Source: Bacteroidales bacterium (GTDB lineage Bacteria; Bacteroidota; Bacteroidia; Bacteroidales; F082). Taken from it: a stretch of DNA of 64,000 nt. Made by a program: the position numbers and the translations under genes. Position 1 is the stretch's first letter; every line of letters begins with the position of its first letter. This document shows positions 24,599-33,330 of this stretch, piece after piece. The notes under the pieces are model-generated. The model was not told the DNA's origin. It saw only the letters and a list, made by a program, of their open reading frames with translations, and did no database searches. The stretch is from the NCBI GenBank assembly GCA_016282015.1, contig JAEEJS010000007.1, forward strand, positions 19,348 to 83,347. Direction: 5' to 3'.

Positions 24599-25730
24599 CT
24601 TTCAAAATGTAAAAGTATTTTGGACTGTAATCCTCGTTTTGCATCATCTTCGGGTGGAAGGCGAAGACGAAATCTTTCAGAAGAATGTCCGGCTCGTATT
24701 CCGATTTCTCGAAATAGCCGCTTTCGCGTATGTCGCAGACTATGATATGTCTGTTCTTAAATGCTTTGAAATACGTATATAATTCGTTTTCAGCCGCTAA
24801 ACTCTTGTAGGTGATGTTATGACCCGTCGAGTTCATAACCCTCCAGAAATCGGCGCTTCCGGCCTTAGAGAGCACTGTTTCGGCATCTACCGGCAGGCTG
24901 GCTGTGGATGTATTGTCCTGCCAAATGTAATCGGCGCCCGCATCGTGAAATATCTGGGCTATGTAGCTGTTGCCGCCCGGCAGGTACCATTGTCCTTCGA
25001 AAGGCAGATCAGAGAAAACTGTTGGGCGGTTTTTAATGTTTCCATAAATGTTTTTCAATGATTCATAACGACTTACTATGCCGTCAAACCAAAGGTCGGT
25101 GTCTTTTTCGCGGCAGGTGAGATAGCCTATCACTTTCAGCCATTCAGCACGTCCAAGAGGATGATTTTCAAGGTAATCGGCAAAGGGAAACATAACAGCG
25201 CCTGTCAGCTGGCCGATTTCGGTTTTGGGTACAGTGGAATAGGGGGTGTACAGTATCACGTCGGGCCGCATGTTAATCACTATCTCTGTCTTCAAATTGG
25301 TTTCGTTGCCCACATCCTGAACCTTTCCTTCGGCTAAAAGACGCTTGACCTCAGGGTTGTCGGTGTATTCTGTCTCGAGTATGCCTTTCACCCGGTCCAT
25401 CTCGCCAAGCTCAAGAAACACAGACCATTGCGTGGATGAATAAGTAACTGCCGACTTTACCGGAGTGCGGATTACCGACTTGTCAGCCAACTCGTCTGGC
25501 AGTTCCAAAGAGTCTGGATAGAGGTAGAAATCTCCAAGGGATTTATCGTTCCAAGGATTGGTAACATTAACATAATATCCTGATTTATAATTGGTTATAT
25601 CGATATAGCTGGTATATTTCATCAGATTTTCATCTTTACCGGCCTGCCCGTCCTTAGCCCTGTGGACGTTGTCGCTGCATGATGAAAGAATGCAAATTAT
25701 TGAAATACAAACTATTAAAACTCTTTTCAT
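24588..25730 (-). CDS. ABC importer substrate-binding lipoprotein (BtuF/FecB-like)
   Basis: A 380-aa binding protein. The lipoprotein signal is MKRVLIVCISIICILSSC; ATG 25730 is chosen, four codons inside the longest frame, because the signal begins there. Helical-backbone binding-protein features: IRTPVKSAVTYSSTQWSVFLELG near 95-115 (first lobe), INMRPDVILY near 160, and a second lobe with AGADYIWQDNTSTASLPVDAETVL near 270-295. It is somewhat longer than classical BtuF. Ligand could be a siderophore, haem or cobalamin. First gene of the operon, with a TATTTTTG element at 25759-25766. Confidence 0.82.
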   Translation of the reverse strand: MKRVLIVCISIICILSSCSDNVHRAKDGQAGKDENLMKYTSYIDITNYKSGYYVNVTNPWNDKSLGDFYLYPDSLELPDELADKSVIRTPVKSAVTYSSTQWSVFLELGEMDRVKGILETEYTDNPEVKRLLAEGKVQDVGNETNLKTEIVINMRPDVILYTPYSTVPKTEIGQLTGAVMFPFADYLENHPLGRAEWLKVIGYLTCREKDTDLWFDGIVSRYESLKNIYGNIKNRPTVFSDLPFEGQWYLPGGNSYIAQIFHDAGADYIWQDNTSTASLPVDAETVLSKAGSADFWRVMNSTGHNITYKSLAAENELYTYFKAFKNRHIIVCDIRESGYFEKSEYEPDILLKDFVFAFHPKMMQNEDYSPKYFYILKDEK

Positions 25731-25758
25731 CTCGAAAAACATAAGGATTATCTGAATG

Positions 25759-25766
25759 CAAAAATA
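25759..25766 (-). promoter_or_regulatory. Bacteroidota -7 promoter element for the ABC importer operon
   Basis: TATTTTTG on the minus strand, 29 bases before the chosen ATG. The leader is too short to hold a cobalamin riboswitch. Confidence 0.5.
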
Positions 25767-25814
25767 TGAAAATTAATTATGTAAAATCTGAATATTTTAT
25801 TCGAAAAAAATACC

Positions 25815-25822
25815 TATCTTTG
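25815..25822 (+). promoter_or_regulatory. Bacteroidota -7 promoter element for the mutL-uvrB operon
   Basis: TATCTTTG followed by C, 20 bases before the ATG at 25842. It is divergent from the element at 25759-25766. Confidence 0.6.
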
Positions 25823-25841
25823 CAAATTAAAACATTTTGAT

Positions 25842-26171
25842 ATGGGATTTTTCATGTTTCACAAGCGCTCAATGCCTGAATTCAAGTATATTCCGAGGTA
25901 TTATGACCCCGAAAAAGAGGAGATGGAAAGAAGGAAAGCTGCCCTGGGGTTGGATTCCAATCTGACTGACAGTGAGAGACTTAGAGTTCAGATGCGTCAG
26001 CGTTGGGGGAGAACCGGCGAAGACGGACGTCCTAAAAAACGCGCCAATTCGATGCGAACCATGCGTATGGCGATAATAGTGGGATTTTCACTGTTTTTCG
26101 TATACCTGCTCTTCTTCACGCCCTTTGTGGAGAATTTCATAACAATGTTTCTTAAACTTGGCGGTAAATAG
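25842..26171 (+). CDS. Conserved Bacteroidota hypothetical protein with C-terminal membrane segment
   Basis: A 109-aa protein of unknown function. The N-terminal 70 residues are charged and soluble (FKYIPRYYDPEKEEMERRK). A single hydrophobic stretch lies at about 78-100 (AIIVGFSLFFVYLLFFTPF), so it is likely tail-anchored in the inner membrane with the charged part in the cytoplasm. Similar short proteins occur next to mutL in other Bacteroidales, as I recall. It starts the operon with mutL 2 bp downstream. Two internal Met codons near the start (residues 1 and 5) leave the exact start open. Confidence 0.65.
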   Translation: MGFFMFHKRSMPEFKYIPRYYDPEKEEMERRKAALGLDSNLTDSERLRVQMRQRWGRTGEDGRPKKRANSMRTMRMAIIVGFSLFFVYLLFFTPFVENFITMFLKLGGK

Positions 26172-26173
26172 TT

Positions 26174-27973
26174 ATGTCATTGGATATCATAAAGTTACTG
26201 CCTGATTCTGTTGCGAACCAGATTGCTGCCGGAGAGGTTATCCAGCGGCCCGCGTCCGTGGTCAAGGAATTGATAGAAAATGCCATAGACGCCGGTGCCA
26301 CTCAAATCGACCTCGTAGTTAAGGACGCGGGCCGCACCTTCATCACCGTCATAGACAACGGTTGCGGTATGTCGGAAGCCGATGCCCGACTTTGTTTTGA
26401 ACGGCACGCCACCTCAAAAATTCAAAGCGCTGACGATTTGTTTGCCATTAAAACCATGGGATTCCGTGGAGAGGCTTTGGCATCGATAGCGGCTGTCGCC
26501 CAGGTGGAACTTACAACACGCCGCAAGGAAGACGAAGTGGGGACAAAGGTCCGCATAGAAGGCTCGAAGATAATCGAACAGTTGCCAAAACCGGCTTCGG
26601 TAGGCACAAACTTCACTGTCAAGAACCTGTTTTTTAATGTTCCGGCAAGACGTAACTTCTTGAAATCCAATGAGGCGGAACTTCGCCATATCAACGAAGA
26701 GTTCTTCCGAATCACCATGATGAACCCTGAGGTCGGATTCACTTTTGTCAGCAACGACAAGGAACTGTTCCATCTGTATCCAGGCACTCTGAAACAACGT
26801 CTGGTAGGGCTTTTCGGCAAAGATTTCGACGGCAAGTTGCTGCCCGTTAATCAGGTGACCGAATCGGTTACAATAGACGGATTCATTGTAAAACCTGAGT
26901 ATTCCAAGAAAACTCGAGGCGAGCAGTATTTTTTCGTAAACCGCCGTTTCATCAAACACGCCTACCTGCATCACGCTGTTGAGAATGCTTACAAGGAACT
27001 TATCCCTCAGGATTGTTTCCCTGGCTATTTTCTTGATATTCAGATAGATCCTAAAGATATAGATATCAATATCCATCCGACTAAAACCGAAGTTAATTTC
27101 GTTGATGCCAAGCTGATTTACGCCATAATGCATTCGGCTGTCCGTAAGGCCATAGGCCAGAACAACCTGGCACCAATGCTGGATTTTGACGTAGATCCCA
27201 ACATGGGTATAGATTTCGGTGAGGCAAGCCGTATGGACCGTCCTGTGGTGGCCCCTAAAGTGGATTACGATCCCAATTTTAATCCGTTCAAAATCACTCC
27301 TGTACACCGTCAGCAGCAAAATTGGAGAATAGCTTACGAAGAGACAGGAGAGACTGTTGGGGACGCCCGTCTGGAGGAAAAAACCGAAGAATTGCAGACA
27401 GCTGAAGAACCGAAGAGTTTCTTCATTCAACTGCAACAGAATTATATAGTTACATCCGTTAAATCCGGACTTCTGATCATAGACCAGCATCTGGCTCACG
27501 AAAGGATATTGTACGAAAAGTATCTCAAAGAGATGGAAACCGATGTGGTGGCTTCACAACAGGAACTTTTCCCACAGCATATCTCGTTGAATATCAATGA
27601 CGCATCTATTTTGAAGGAGTTGAAACCCGAACTTGAGAAAATGGGATTCCGCCTGGAGGCTATGAACAACACAACCTTTGTCATCAACGGGATTCCGGTA
27701 GACTGCAAGGGCAGTGACGCCGTTTCGGTTATAGAAAGAATTTTAGAGGATTATAAGACCAATTTGACCGGAAACCAATCAGATAAGAAATTGAATTTAG
27801 CCCGCTCCATGGCATCGCAGATGGCCGTGAAATCGGGGCAGACATTGACTGATGTGGAGATGCAGGACATCATAGACAGGCTGTTCGGCTGCGCGGTGGC
27901 AGAAGTGTCGCCTAACGGCAAAAAAATCTACACTATCATCAGTGCCGAAGATATTAAAACACGTTTAAGCTAA
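26174..27973 (+). CDS. mutL: DNA mismatch repair protein MutL
   Basis: A 599-aa mismatch-repair matchmaker. The N-terminal GHKL ATPase is complete: ENAIDAGATQIDL near 37, DNGCGMSEADARL near 62, GFRGEALASIAAV near 96. The C-terminal dimerisation domain carries a DQHLAHERILYE block starting at Asp437, which matches the endonuclease motif DQHA(x)2E(x)4E except for Leu instead of Ala. The later CPHGRP-type metal motif appears as SPNGKK near 586. This suggests a nicking-type MutL, as expected for bacteria without MutH, but with altered motifs. Its stop overlaps the rhomboid ATG by one base. Confidence 0.93.
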   Translation: MSLDIIKLLPDSVANQIAAGEVIQRPASVVKELIENAIDAGATQIDLVVKDAGRTFITVIDNGCGMSEADARLCFERHATSKIQSADDLFAIKTMGFRGEALASIAAVAQVELTTRRKEDEVGTKVRIEGSKIIEQLPKPASVGTNFTVKNLFFNVPARRNFLKSNEAELRHINEEFFRITMMNPEVGFTFVSNDKELFHLYPGTLKQRLVGLFGKDFDGKLLPVNQVTESVTIDGFIVKPEYSKKTRGEQYFFVNRRFIKHAYLHHAVENAYKELIPQDCFPGYFLDIQIDPKDIDINIHPTKTEVNFVDAKLIYAIMHSAVRKAIGQNNLAPMLDFDVDPNMGIDFGEASRMDRPVVAPKVDYDPNFNPFKITPVHRQQQNWRIAYEETGETVGDARLEEKTEELQTAEEPKSFFIQLQQNYIVTSVKSGLLIIDQHLAHERILYEKYLKEMETDVVASQQELFPQHISLNINDASILKELKPELEKMGFRLEAMNNTTFVINGIPVDCKGSDAVSVIERILEDYKTNLTGNQSDKKLNLARSMASQMAVKSGQTLTDVEMQDIIDRLFGCAVAEVSPNGKKIYTIISAEDIKTRLS

Positions 27974-28866
27974 TGGACACTCAGTTTAGGCCTCAGGGCT
28001 TCTCGATTTTACCGACAGTAGTTAAGAACCTGCTGATTATCAACGGAATATTTTTCCTTGCCACTATAGCCGGCGATTATGTCTGGCGCATAGATTTGGC
28101 GCAATATTTGGGCTTGCATTACATTGGGGCATCCGATTTCAGACCGTATCAGTTTGTCACCTACATGTTCATGCATGGCAGTTTTGCGCACATTTTCTTC
28201 AATATGTTCGCCTTATGGATGTTCGGTAACACCCTTGAAAATGCATGGGGACCAAAGCGGTTCCTCATCTTTTACTTCGTTTGCGGTATTGGAGCCGGCA
28301 TCACCCAGGAGATAGTGCAGTACATCCAGGTTTCTACCGAGTTCCAGCAGTACATGTACACCGACAACGGCATAGAATACATCCGTTTGACTGACGGAGT
28401 TATGCGCATGTCGGAATTCATGAACAGATTTACCACTGTGGGTGCTTCCGGAGCAATTTACGGCATTTTGCTTGCCTTTGGTATGATGTGGCCTAACTCC
28501 CGCATTTACATTTACTTTGCAATCCCGATCAAGGCCAAGTGGTTTGTGATTATCTACGGTTTGCTGGAGCTTTTCTCGGGCTTCACGTCTATGGACAATG
28601 TGGCTCATTTCGCGCATGTGGGCGGCATGGTCTTCGGATTGCTGCTTATACTTTACTGGCGGAATAAGGAAAACGGCTGGACTCCGCGTTTCAAAAGGCC
28701 AAAACAAGGTTTCGGCAGGCCAAAATCCGACGAAGAATACAATAGGCAGAACTTCGATGATGACCGCCGTACCGATGAAATACTCGAAAAAATAAGCAAA
28801 GGCGGATATGACAGCCTGACCCGGGAGGAAAAGGAGTTTTTGTTTAAACAGAGCAAGAAAAACTGA
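27973..28866 (+). CDS. Rhomboid family intramembrane serine protease
   Basis: A 297-aa membrane protease. The rhomboid core of six segments spans residues about 17-232. The motif HGSFAHIFFNMFALWMFG starts at residue 68. The catalytic serine is Ser159 in GASGAIYG, and the catalytic His is His215 in AHFAHVGGMVFG, so it should be active. The C-terminal 65 residues are a charged cytoplasmic tail. The stop TGA overlaps the uvrB ATG (ATGA-type overlap by one base). It probably cuts single-pass membrane substrates; the targets are unknown. Confidence 0.92.
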   Translation: MDTQFRPQGFSILPTVVKNLLIINGIFFLATIAGDYVWRIDLAQYLGLHYIGASDFRPYQFVTYMFMHGSFAHIFFNMFALWMFGNTLENAWGPKRFLIFYFVCGIGAGITQEIVQYIQVSTEFQQYMYTDNGIEYIRLTDGVMRMSEFMNRFTTVGASGAIYGILLAFGMMWPNSRIYIYFAIPIKAKWFVIIYGLLELFSGFTSMDNVAHFAHVGGMVFGLLLILYWRNKENGWTPRFKRPKQGFGRPKSDEEYNRQNFDDDRRTDEILEKISKGGYDSLTREEKEFLFKQSKKN

Positions 28867-30854
28867 TGGATTTCAAACTGGTTTCGGATTTCAAACCGAC
28901 TGGCGACCAGCCTCAGGCCATAGAACAGCTTAAAAAAGGCATTCTGGCAGGGGAAAGGTACCAGACGCTGATGGGTGTGACCGGTTCGGGTAAGACCTTT
29001 ACCATAGCCAACATGCTGGCTGAATTGAACCGTCCGGCCTTGATTCTGAGCCATAACAAAACTTTAGCTGCCCAGCTTTACAGCGAGTTTAAGCAGTTTT
29101 TCCCAGAAAATAAAGTTGAATATTTCGTATCGTATTACGACTACTACCAACCGGAGGCTTTCATTCCCCAGACCAACACTTACATCGAAAAGGATTTGTC
29201 GATCAACGATGAGATTGACAAGCTGCGTCTGAATGCAACTGCCGCTCTGATGTCCGGCAGGCGTGACGTGATTGTAGTGTCTTCTGTATCATGTATTTAC
29301 GGCATTGGAAACCCGGAAGACTTCAGTAAAAACGTTATCAATATTGAGTTGGGTCAGAAAATCAGGCGCGACGACCTTCTGCTGCAGTTCACCAACTCGC
29401 TTTACAACCGCAACGACATAGAGTTTACACGCGGACGTTTTCGTGTCAAAGGCGACACTGTCGATATATTCCCGGCATATGGCGATACCCCGTACAGAAT
29501 AATCTTTTGGGATGACGAGGTGGAATCGCTTGAGTCATTCGACCCGATCAACGGCATGAGAATAGAGAGTTTGCAGAACATCACTCTGTTCCCCGCCAAT
29601 ATTTTTGTGACATCCAAAGACAAAATCAAGACTGCCACCGACGAGATTCTGCTCGACATGTTCAAGCAGGCTGAATATTTCCGTGAGATAGGCAAGGAGG
29701 AGGATGCCAAGCGTCTGGAAGACCGTGTGAATCATGATGTTGAGATGATTCGTGAGCTGGGATACTGTTCCGGCATAGAGAACTATTCGCGTTACTTCGA
29801 CGGACGTGCTCCAGGTACCCGTCCTTTCTGTCTGATTGACTTTTTCCCCGACGATTTCATCACTATAATAGACGAAAGCCATGTGACTGTGTCGCAGATA
29901 CGCGGCATGTACGGAGGCGACCGTTCCCGTAAGCAAACCCTTGTGGAGTATGGATTCCGCCTGCCTTCAGCTTTGGATAACCGTCCTCTGAAATTCGATG
30001 AGTTTGAGGCTATGACAGGTCAGACCATATATGTCAGTGCCACTCCTGGCGATTACGAGATGCAACAGACTGAAGGTGTTTATGTTGAACAGCTCATTCG
30101 CCCGACTGGACTGCTTGACCCTCTGATAGAAGTGAGGCCTTGCACCAATCAGGTGGACGACCTTGTGGACGAGATAATCCGAGTGATAGACCGTAAACAA
30201 AGGGTTTTGGTGACCACTCTGACCAAACGTATGGCCGAAGAGTTGACCAACTACCTTAACAATTTGAATATCAGTACGAGATACATACATTCTGACGTGG
30301 ATACTCTGGACCGCGTAGAGATTATGATGGGCTTGAGAAGGGGAGACTTCGACGTGCTGGTGGGCGTGAACCTGCTTCGTGAAGGCTTGGATTTGCCAGA
30401 GGTTCAATTGGTAGCGATATTAGACGCCGACAAGGAAGGATTCCTGCGTTCGGAACGTTCTCTGACACAGACGGCCGGTCGCGCCGCCCGTAACGCAGGC
30501 AGCAAAGTTATTATGTATGCCGACAAAATCACGGATTCTATGCGTAAAACCATAGACGAGACGCAGAGGCGGCGCGAAAAACAGATGGCCTACAATCAGG
30601 AGCATGGCATAGTGCCTAAGACCATAGTCAAACCTTTGGACACCGCTTGGGGAGACTACAAGGTGTCTGAAGAGCATATCCGTAACGTGGCCGAGGAGAA
30701 AGTGGCGGTGTATCGTTCGCCCAAAGACATTAAAAAGGCCATTCAGGATGCCAAGAAAGAGATGGAGAAGGCTGTCAAGGAGCTCGACTTCATAAATGCT
30801 GCAAAATATCGCGATGTGGTAATCGCACTTGAAGAGAAATTAAATAAAATCTAA
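28866..30854 (+). CDS. uvrB: Excinuclease ABC subunit B (UvrB)
   Basis: A 662-aa nucleotide excision repair helicase-like subunit. Walker A is MGVTGSGKTFTIANM at about 39-53. The damage-verifying beta-hairpin region contains VSYYDYYQPEAFIPQTNTY near 94. Other motifs: DESHVT near 338, SATPGDYE near 390, NLLREGLDLPEV near 500, and QTAGRAARN near 538. A C-terminal UVR domain (LDFINAAKYRDVVIALEEKL) binds UvrC. The length is normal. It sits in the repair operon directly after the rhomboid gene and 4 bp before the GltS-like transporter. Confidence 0.96.
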   Translation: MDFKLVSDFKPTGDQPQAIEQLKKGILAGERYQTLMGVTGSGKTFTIANMLAELNRPALILSHNKTLAAQLYSEFKQFFPENKVEYFVSYYDYYQPEAFIPQTNTYIEKDLSINDEIDKLRLNATAALMSGRRDVIVVSSVSCIYGIGNPEDFSKNVINIELGQKIRRDDLLLQFTNSLYNRNDIEFTRGRFRVKGDTVDIFPAYGDTPYRIIFWDDEVESLESFDPINGMRIESLQNITLFPANIFVTSKDKIKTATDEILLDMFKQAEYFREIGKEEDAKRLEDRVNHDVEMIRELGYCSGIENYSRYFDGRAPGTRPFCLIDFFPDDFITIIDESHVTVSQIRGMYGGDRSRKQTLVEYGFRLPSALDNRPLKFDEFEAMTGQTIYVSATPGDYEMQQTEGVYVEQLIRPTGLLDPLIEVRPCTNQVDDLVDEIIRVIDRKQRVLVTTLTKRMAEELTNYLNNLNISTRYIHSDVDTLDRVEIMMGLRRGDFDVLVGVNLLREGLDLPEVQLVAILDADKEGFLRSERSLTQTAGRAARNAGSKVIMYADKITDSMRKTIDETQRRREKQMAYNQEHGIVPKTIVKPLDTAWGDYKVSEEHIRNVAEEKVAVYRSPKDIKKAIQDAKKEMEKAVKELDFINAAKYRDVVIALEEKLNKI

Positions 30855-30858
30855 GAAT

Positions 30859-32277
30859 ATGAACATTTTAGCTGTACCGTTTTTCGCAACCGATGAGGTT
30901 TGGAACATCATGATACAGTTCTGTATCATTGCAGTCGGAATTTTGGCCGGCAACATCATACGAACAAAAATCCCGTTCATGCAGAAAAGTTTAATTCCCT
31001 CAGCTTTGATAGGAGGAGCTTTAATACTCATTTTCAGGGCTATATACACGAATTTGTTGGGTTGGGAAGACCTGATCGACAAAAAGTCAATGGAAGTGAT
31101 CACATACCATGCTTTGGGCTTGGGATTTGTGGCTTTGGCACTGAAAAACAATAAAGTCGAGTCCAAATCAAGCACCATGAAGGTGATTGAGACCGGCACC
31201 CTGACAGCCAGCACTTACATTATTCAAGGCATTGTGGGACTGTTGGTTACCATTCCGATGTTCTATTTCGGAAAACAGATTTTCTATGCTGCCGGACTTT
31301 TGCTTCCGATGGGTTACGGTCAAGGTCCCGGACAGGCCCTGAACTTCGGCACCATCTACATGGACAGGGCTTTGGAACAAGGCATAATTTTCCCGGGCAA
31401 AGACTTTGGATTGTCTATAGCCGCAATGGGATTCATAGTCGGCTGCGTAGTCGGAGTGATCTATCTTAACATACTCAAACGCAAAGGGAAAATCAAGATT
31501 TCGGAGATTCGTGAGAAACAGATGAACAAACTCAGCGATTACGAAGGCGATAATGAAATTCCTGATACAGAATCGGTTGACAAGCTTTCAATTCAGTTCT
31601 GCCTGGTGCTTTTCACTTATCTTTTGGTTTATCTTTTCAACCGTTGCCTGCAGACATTGGACATGGGCGATTTCGGTGAAAAGACTCTTATGCCGCTCAT
31701 GTGGGGCTTCAACTTCCTGCTTGGCACTCTGTTCGGTATCATGATTAAAGGTATCATCAAGAGCTTGCAAAAGGCCCAAATCATGAAACGTGAATACATC
31801 AACAACTATCTCCTGAACCGCATCAGCGGCTTCTTCTTCGACATTATGATAGTGGCAGGCACAGCAGCCATCAATTTCAGCGAATTCAAGGGCTTCGCAT
31901 TACCATACATACTGGTTTGCGCTCTTGGCGCCGTGGCAACATTCTGGTTTGTCCTTAAAGTCTGCAAGCATCTCTATCCGAATTATGTGTACGAAGGGTT
32001 CTTCAGTATGTTCGGCATGTTGACTGGAACCGCCAGCAACGGCATGATTCTGCTGCGTGAAATAGATCCTAAGTTTGAGACTCCTGCTGCAAACAACCTT
32101 GTTTTACAGTCACTTCCGGCTGTGGCATTAGGTTTTCCTGTGCTGCTTTTAGTCAGCCTTGCCCCGCAGGGTTTCAGACAAACACTGATTACTTTGGGAA
32201 TTCTGATAGCGGTTTTCATTGTTTTCAATCTGTTTTTATTCAGAAAAAAGATATTCTCAAAACATCGAAATTCATAG
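30859..32277 (+). CDS. GltS-type sodium/glutamate symporter family protein
   Basis: A 472-aa membrane protein with about twelve hydrophobic segments in two halves. The ESS-family signature after the fourth segment appears as GYGQGPGQALNFG near residue 154, and a matching GMLTGTASNGMILLREIDP lies near 392 in the second half. GltS carriers import glutamate with sodium. This protein is longer than Escherichia coli GltS (about 400 aa), with an extra central cytoplasmic loop near 205-235. It is the last gene of the mutL operon and lies just before the amino-acid fermentation operon, so import of a fermentable amino acid is plausible; the substrate is unproven. Confidence 0.82.
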   Translation: MNILAVPFFATDEVWNIMIQFCIIAVGILAGNIIRTKIPFMQKSLIPSALIGGALILIFRAIYTNLLGWEDLIDKKSMEVITYHALGLGFVALALKNNKVESKSSTMKVIETGTLTASTYIIQGIVGLLVTIPMFYFGKQIFYAAGLLLPMGYGQGPGQALNFGTIYMDRALEQGIIFPGKDFGLSIAAMGFIVGCVVGVIYLNILKRKGKIKISEIREKQMNKLSDYEGDNEIPDTESVDKLSIQFCLVLFTYLLVYLFNRCLQTLDMGDFGEKTLMPLMWGFNFLLGTLFGIMIKGIIKSLQKAQIMKREYINNYLLNRISGFFFDIMIVAGTAAINFSEFKGFALPYILVCALGAVATFWFVLKVCKHLYPNYVYEGFFSMFGMLTGTASNGMILLREIDPKFETPAANNLVLQSLPAVALGFPVLLLVSLAPQGFRQTLITLGILIAVFIVFNLFLFRKKIFSKHRNS

Positions 32278-32280
32278 TTT

Positions 32281-32415
32281 TCAGAAATGCGGTCTACCGC
32301 ATGGTACTGTTTATTATTCGAAAACGTTCTTGGTTGATTTTTGGTGTCATTCGCAGAAATGCGACCTACCACAGGGTACTGTGAGCATTTCGAGAATGGT
32401 GTCAAAAATTCTCTT
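32281..32415 (+). repeat. Composite hairpin repeat, two CACAG-type units (plus orientation)
   Basis: Two related units separated by a unique spacer (TTCTTGGTTGATTTTTGGTG region). Unit 1 at 32284-32312 is degenerate. Unit 2 at 32356-32391 is complete: arm GAAATGC, hairpin CACAG-GGTA-CTGTG at 32370-32383, and arm GCATTTC. The whole 130-bp arrangement reappears inverted at 47528-47690. It lies between the GltS-like gene and the kamE promoter. Confidence 0.85.
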
Positions 32416-32447
32416 CTTTTTTTTGTTTTTTATATAAAAATAAACGT

Positions 32448-32455
32448 TATATTTG
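32448..32455 (+). promoter_or_regulatory. Bacteroidota -7 promoter element for the kamE/butyrate operon
   Basis: TATATTTG followed by C. The predicted leader is about 70 nt and contains the hairpin at 32461-32488. Confidence 0.6.
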
Positions 32456-32460
32456 CAGAC

Positions 32461-32498
32461 ATGATAAAGGCGTTGAAGCCTTTGTCATATCTTTTTCA
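32461..32498 (+). promoter_or_regulatory. Leader hairpin of the kamE operon (attenuator-like)
   Basis: An 11-bp stem (ATGATAAAGGC with GCCTTTGTCAT, one T-G pair, loop GTTGAA) at 32461-32488, followed by ATCTTTTTC. It sits between the promoter element and the kamE ATG at 32534. The shape fits a weak intrinsic terminator or attenuator in the leader. A small frame beginning at the ATG of the stem (34 codons, to 32565) runs through the hairpin and overlaps the kamE start in another frame. Confidence 0.5.
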
Positions 32499-32533
32499 TA
32501 ACTTATTGACAAATAATGATTTAATAATAATAT

Positions 32534-33322
32534 ATGAGCGAAGGATTATATTCAATGGAAGCTAAGGATTTCGACAAAACCTTAGACTTAACAAAGATCA
32601 AGCCGTATGGCGACACAATGAATGATGGAAAGACACAGCTGAGTTTCACTCTGCCGGTACCATGCGGTGCCGAAGCTGTGGAGGCTGCAAAACAACTGCT
32701 TAAGACCATGGGCTTTGAGAATCCTATCGTTGTGTACTATAAAGAGTTGACCCCTGGCTTCACATTCTTCAACTGCTACGGAAGCTGCACGCATACTGTC
32801 AACTACAGCACAATTTACGTGCCTAAGGTCGAGTCCAACACCATGGACATGTACGAAACCGACCAGTACATCAAGGAAAACATCGGACGTAAGATTGTAA
32901 TTGTGGGAGCCAGCACAGGTACAGACGCTCACACTGTGGGTATTGACGCCATCATGAACATGAAGGGCTACGCCGGTCACTACGGTCTGGAGCGTTACGA
33001 GATGATTGAAGCCTACAACCTCGGCTCTCAGGTGCCTAACGAAGAATTCATAGCCAAAGGCATAGAGTTGCACGCCGACGCTTTGCTGGTTTCTCAGACA
33101 GTTACCCAGAAGGACGTACACATCAAGAATATGACCAACTTCATCGAGTTGATGGAAGCTGAAGGCTTACGCGACAAGATGATCTGCTGCTGCGGCGGCG
33201 CCCGTATCTCACACGAGTTGGCTAAGGAACTCGGTTTTGACGCTGGCTTCGGCATGAACACATACGCCGACGATGTGGCATCATTCGTGGTTCAGGAAAT
33301 GGTCAAACGCGGAATGAAATAG
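32534..33322 (+). CDS. kamE: Lysine 5,6-aminomutase beta subunit (KamE)
   Basis: A 262-aa B12-binding subunit of beta-lysine/D-lysine 5,6-aminomutase, part of lysine fermentation to acetate and butyrate. The cobalamin motif DAHTVGIDAI places the base-off ligand at His133, and Lys144 in NMKGYAGHY is the PLP-binding lysine; both positions equal the published Clostridium numbering. A second cobalamin-domain block, SQTVTQKDVHIKN, is near 196, and CCCGGARISHELAKELG near 217 completes the fold. The catalytic alpha subunit KamD, normally the adjacent gene, is not in this window. It is the first gene of the operon that goes on to butyryl-CoA formation. Confidence 0.93.
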   Translation: MSEGLYSMEAKDFDKTLDLTKIKPYGDTMNDGKTQLSFTLPVPCGAEAVEAAKQLLKTMGFENPIVVYYKELTPGFTFFNCYGSCTHTVNYSTIYVPKVESNTMDMYETDQYIKENIGRKIVIVGASTGTDAHTVGIDAIMNMKGYAGHYGLERYEMIEAYNLGSQVPNEEFIAKGIELHADALLVSQTVTQKDVHIKNMTNFIELMEAEGLRDKMICCCGGARISHELAKELGFDAGFGMNTYADDVASFVVQEMVKRGMK

Positions 33323-33330
33323 CCATTAGT

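Noticed and set aside
26414..27499. Minus-strand open frame of 361 codons inside mutL
   Set aside because: Shadow of a well-supported mutL; the translation has no recognisable domain.
32440..32533. Lysine or cobalamin riboswitch before kamE
   Set aside because: The leader is about 70 nt, too short, and lacks the conserved boxes of either class; only a plain hairpin is present.
32341..32565. Open frame of 74 codons upstream of kamE as a gene
   Set aside because: Its first half is repeat DNA and it crosses the promoter element; only the last 34 codons, after the promoter, are kept as a possible leader frame.
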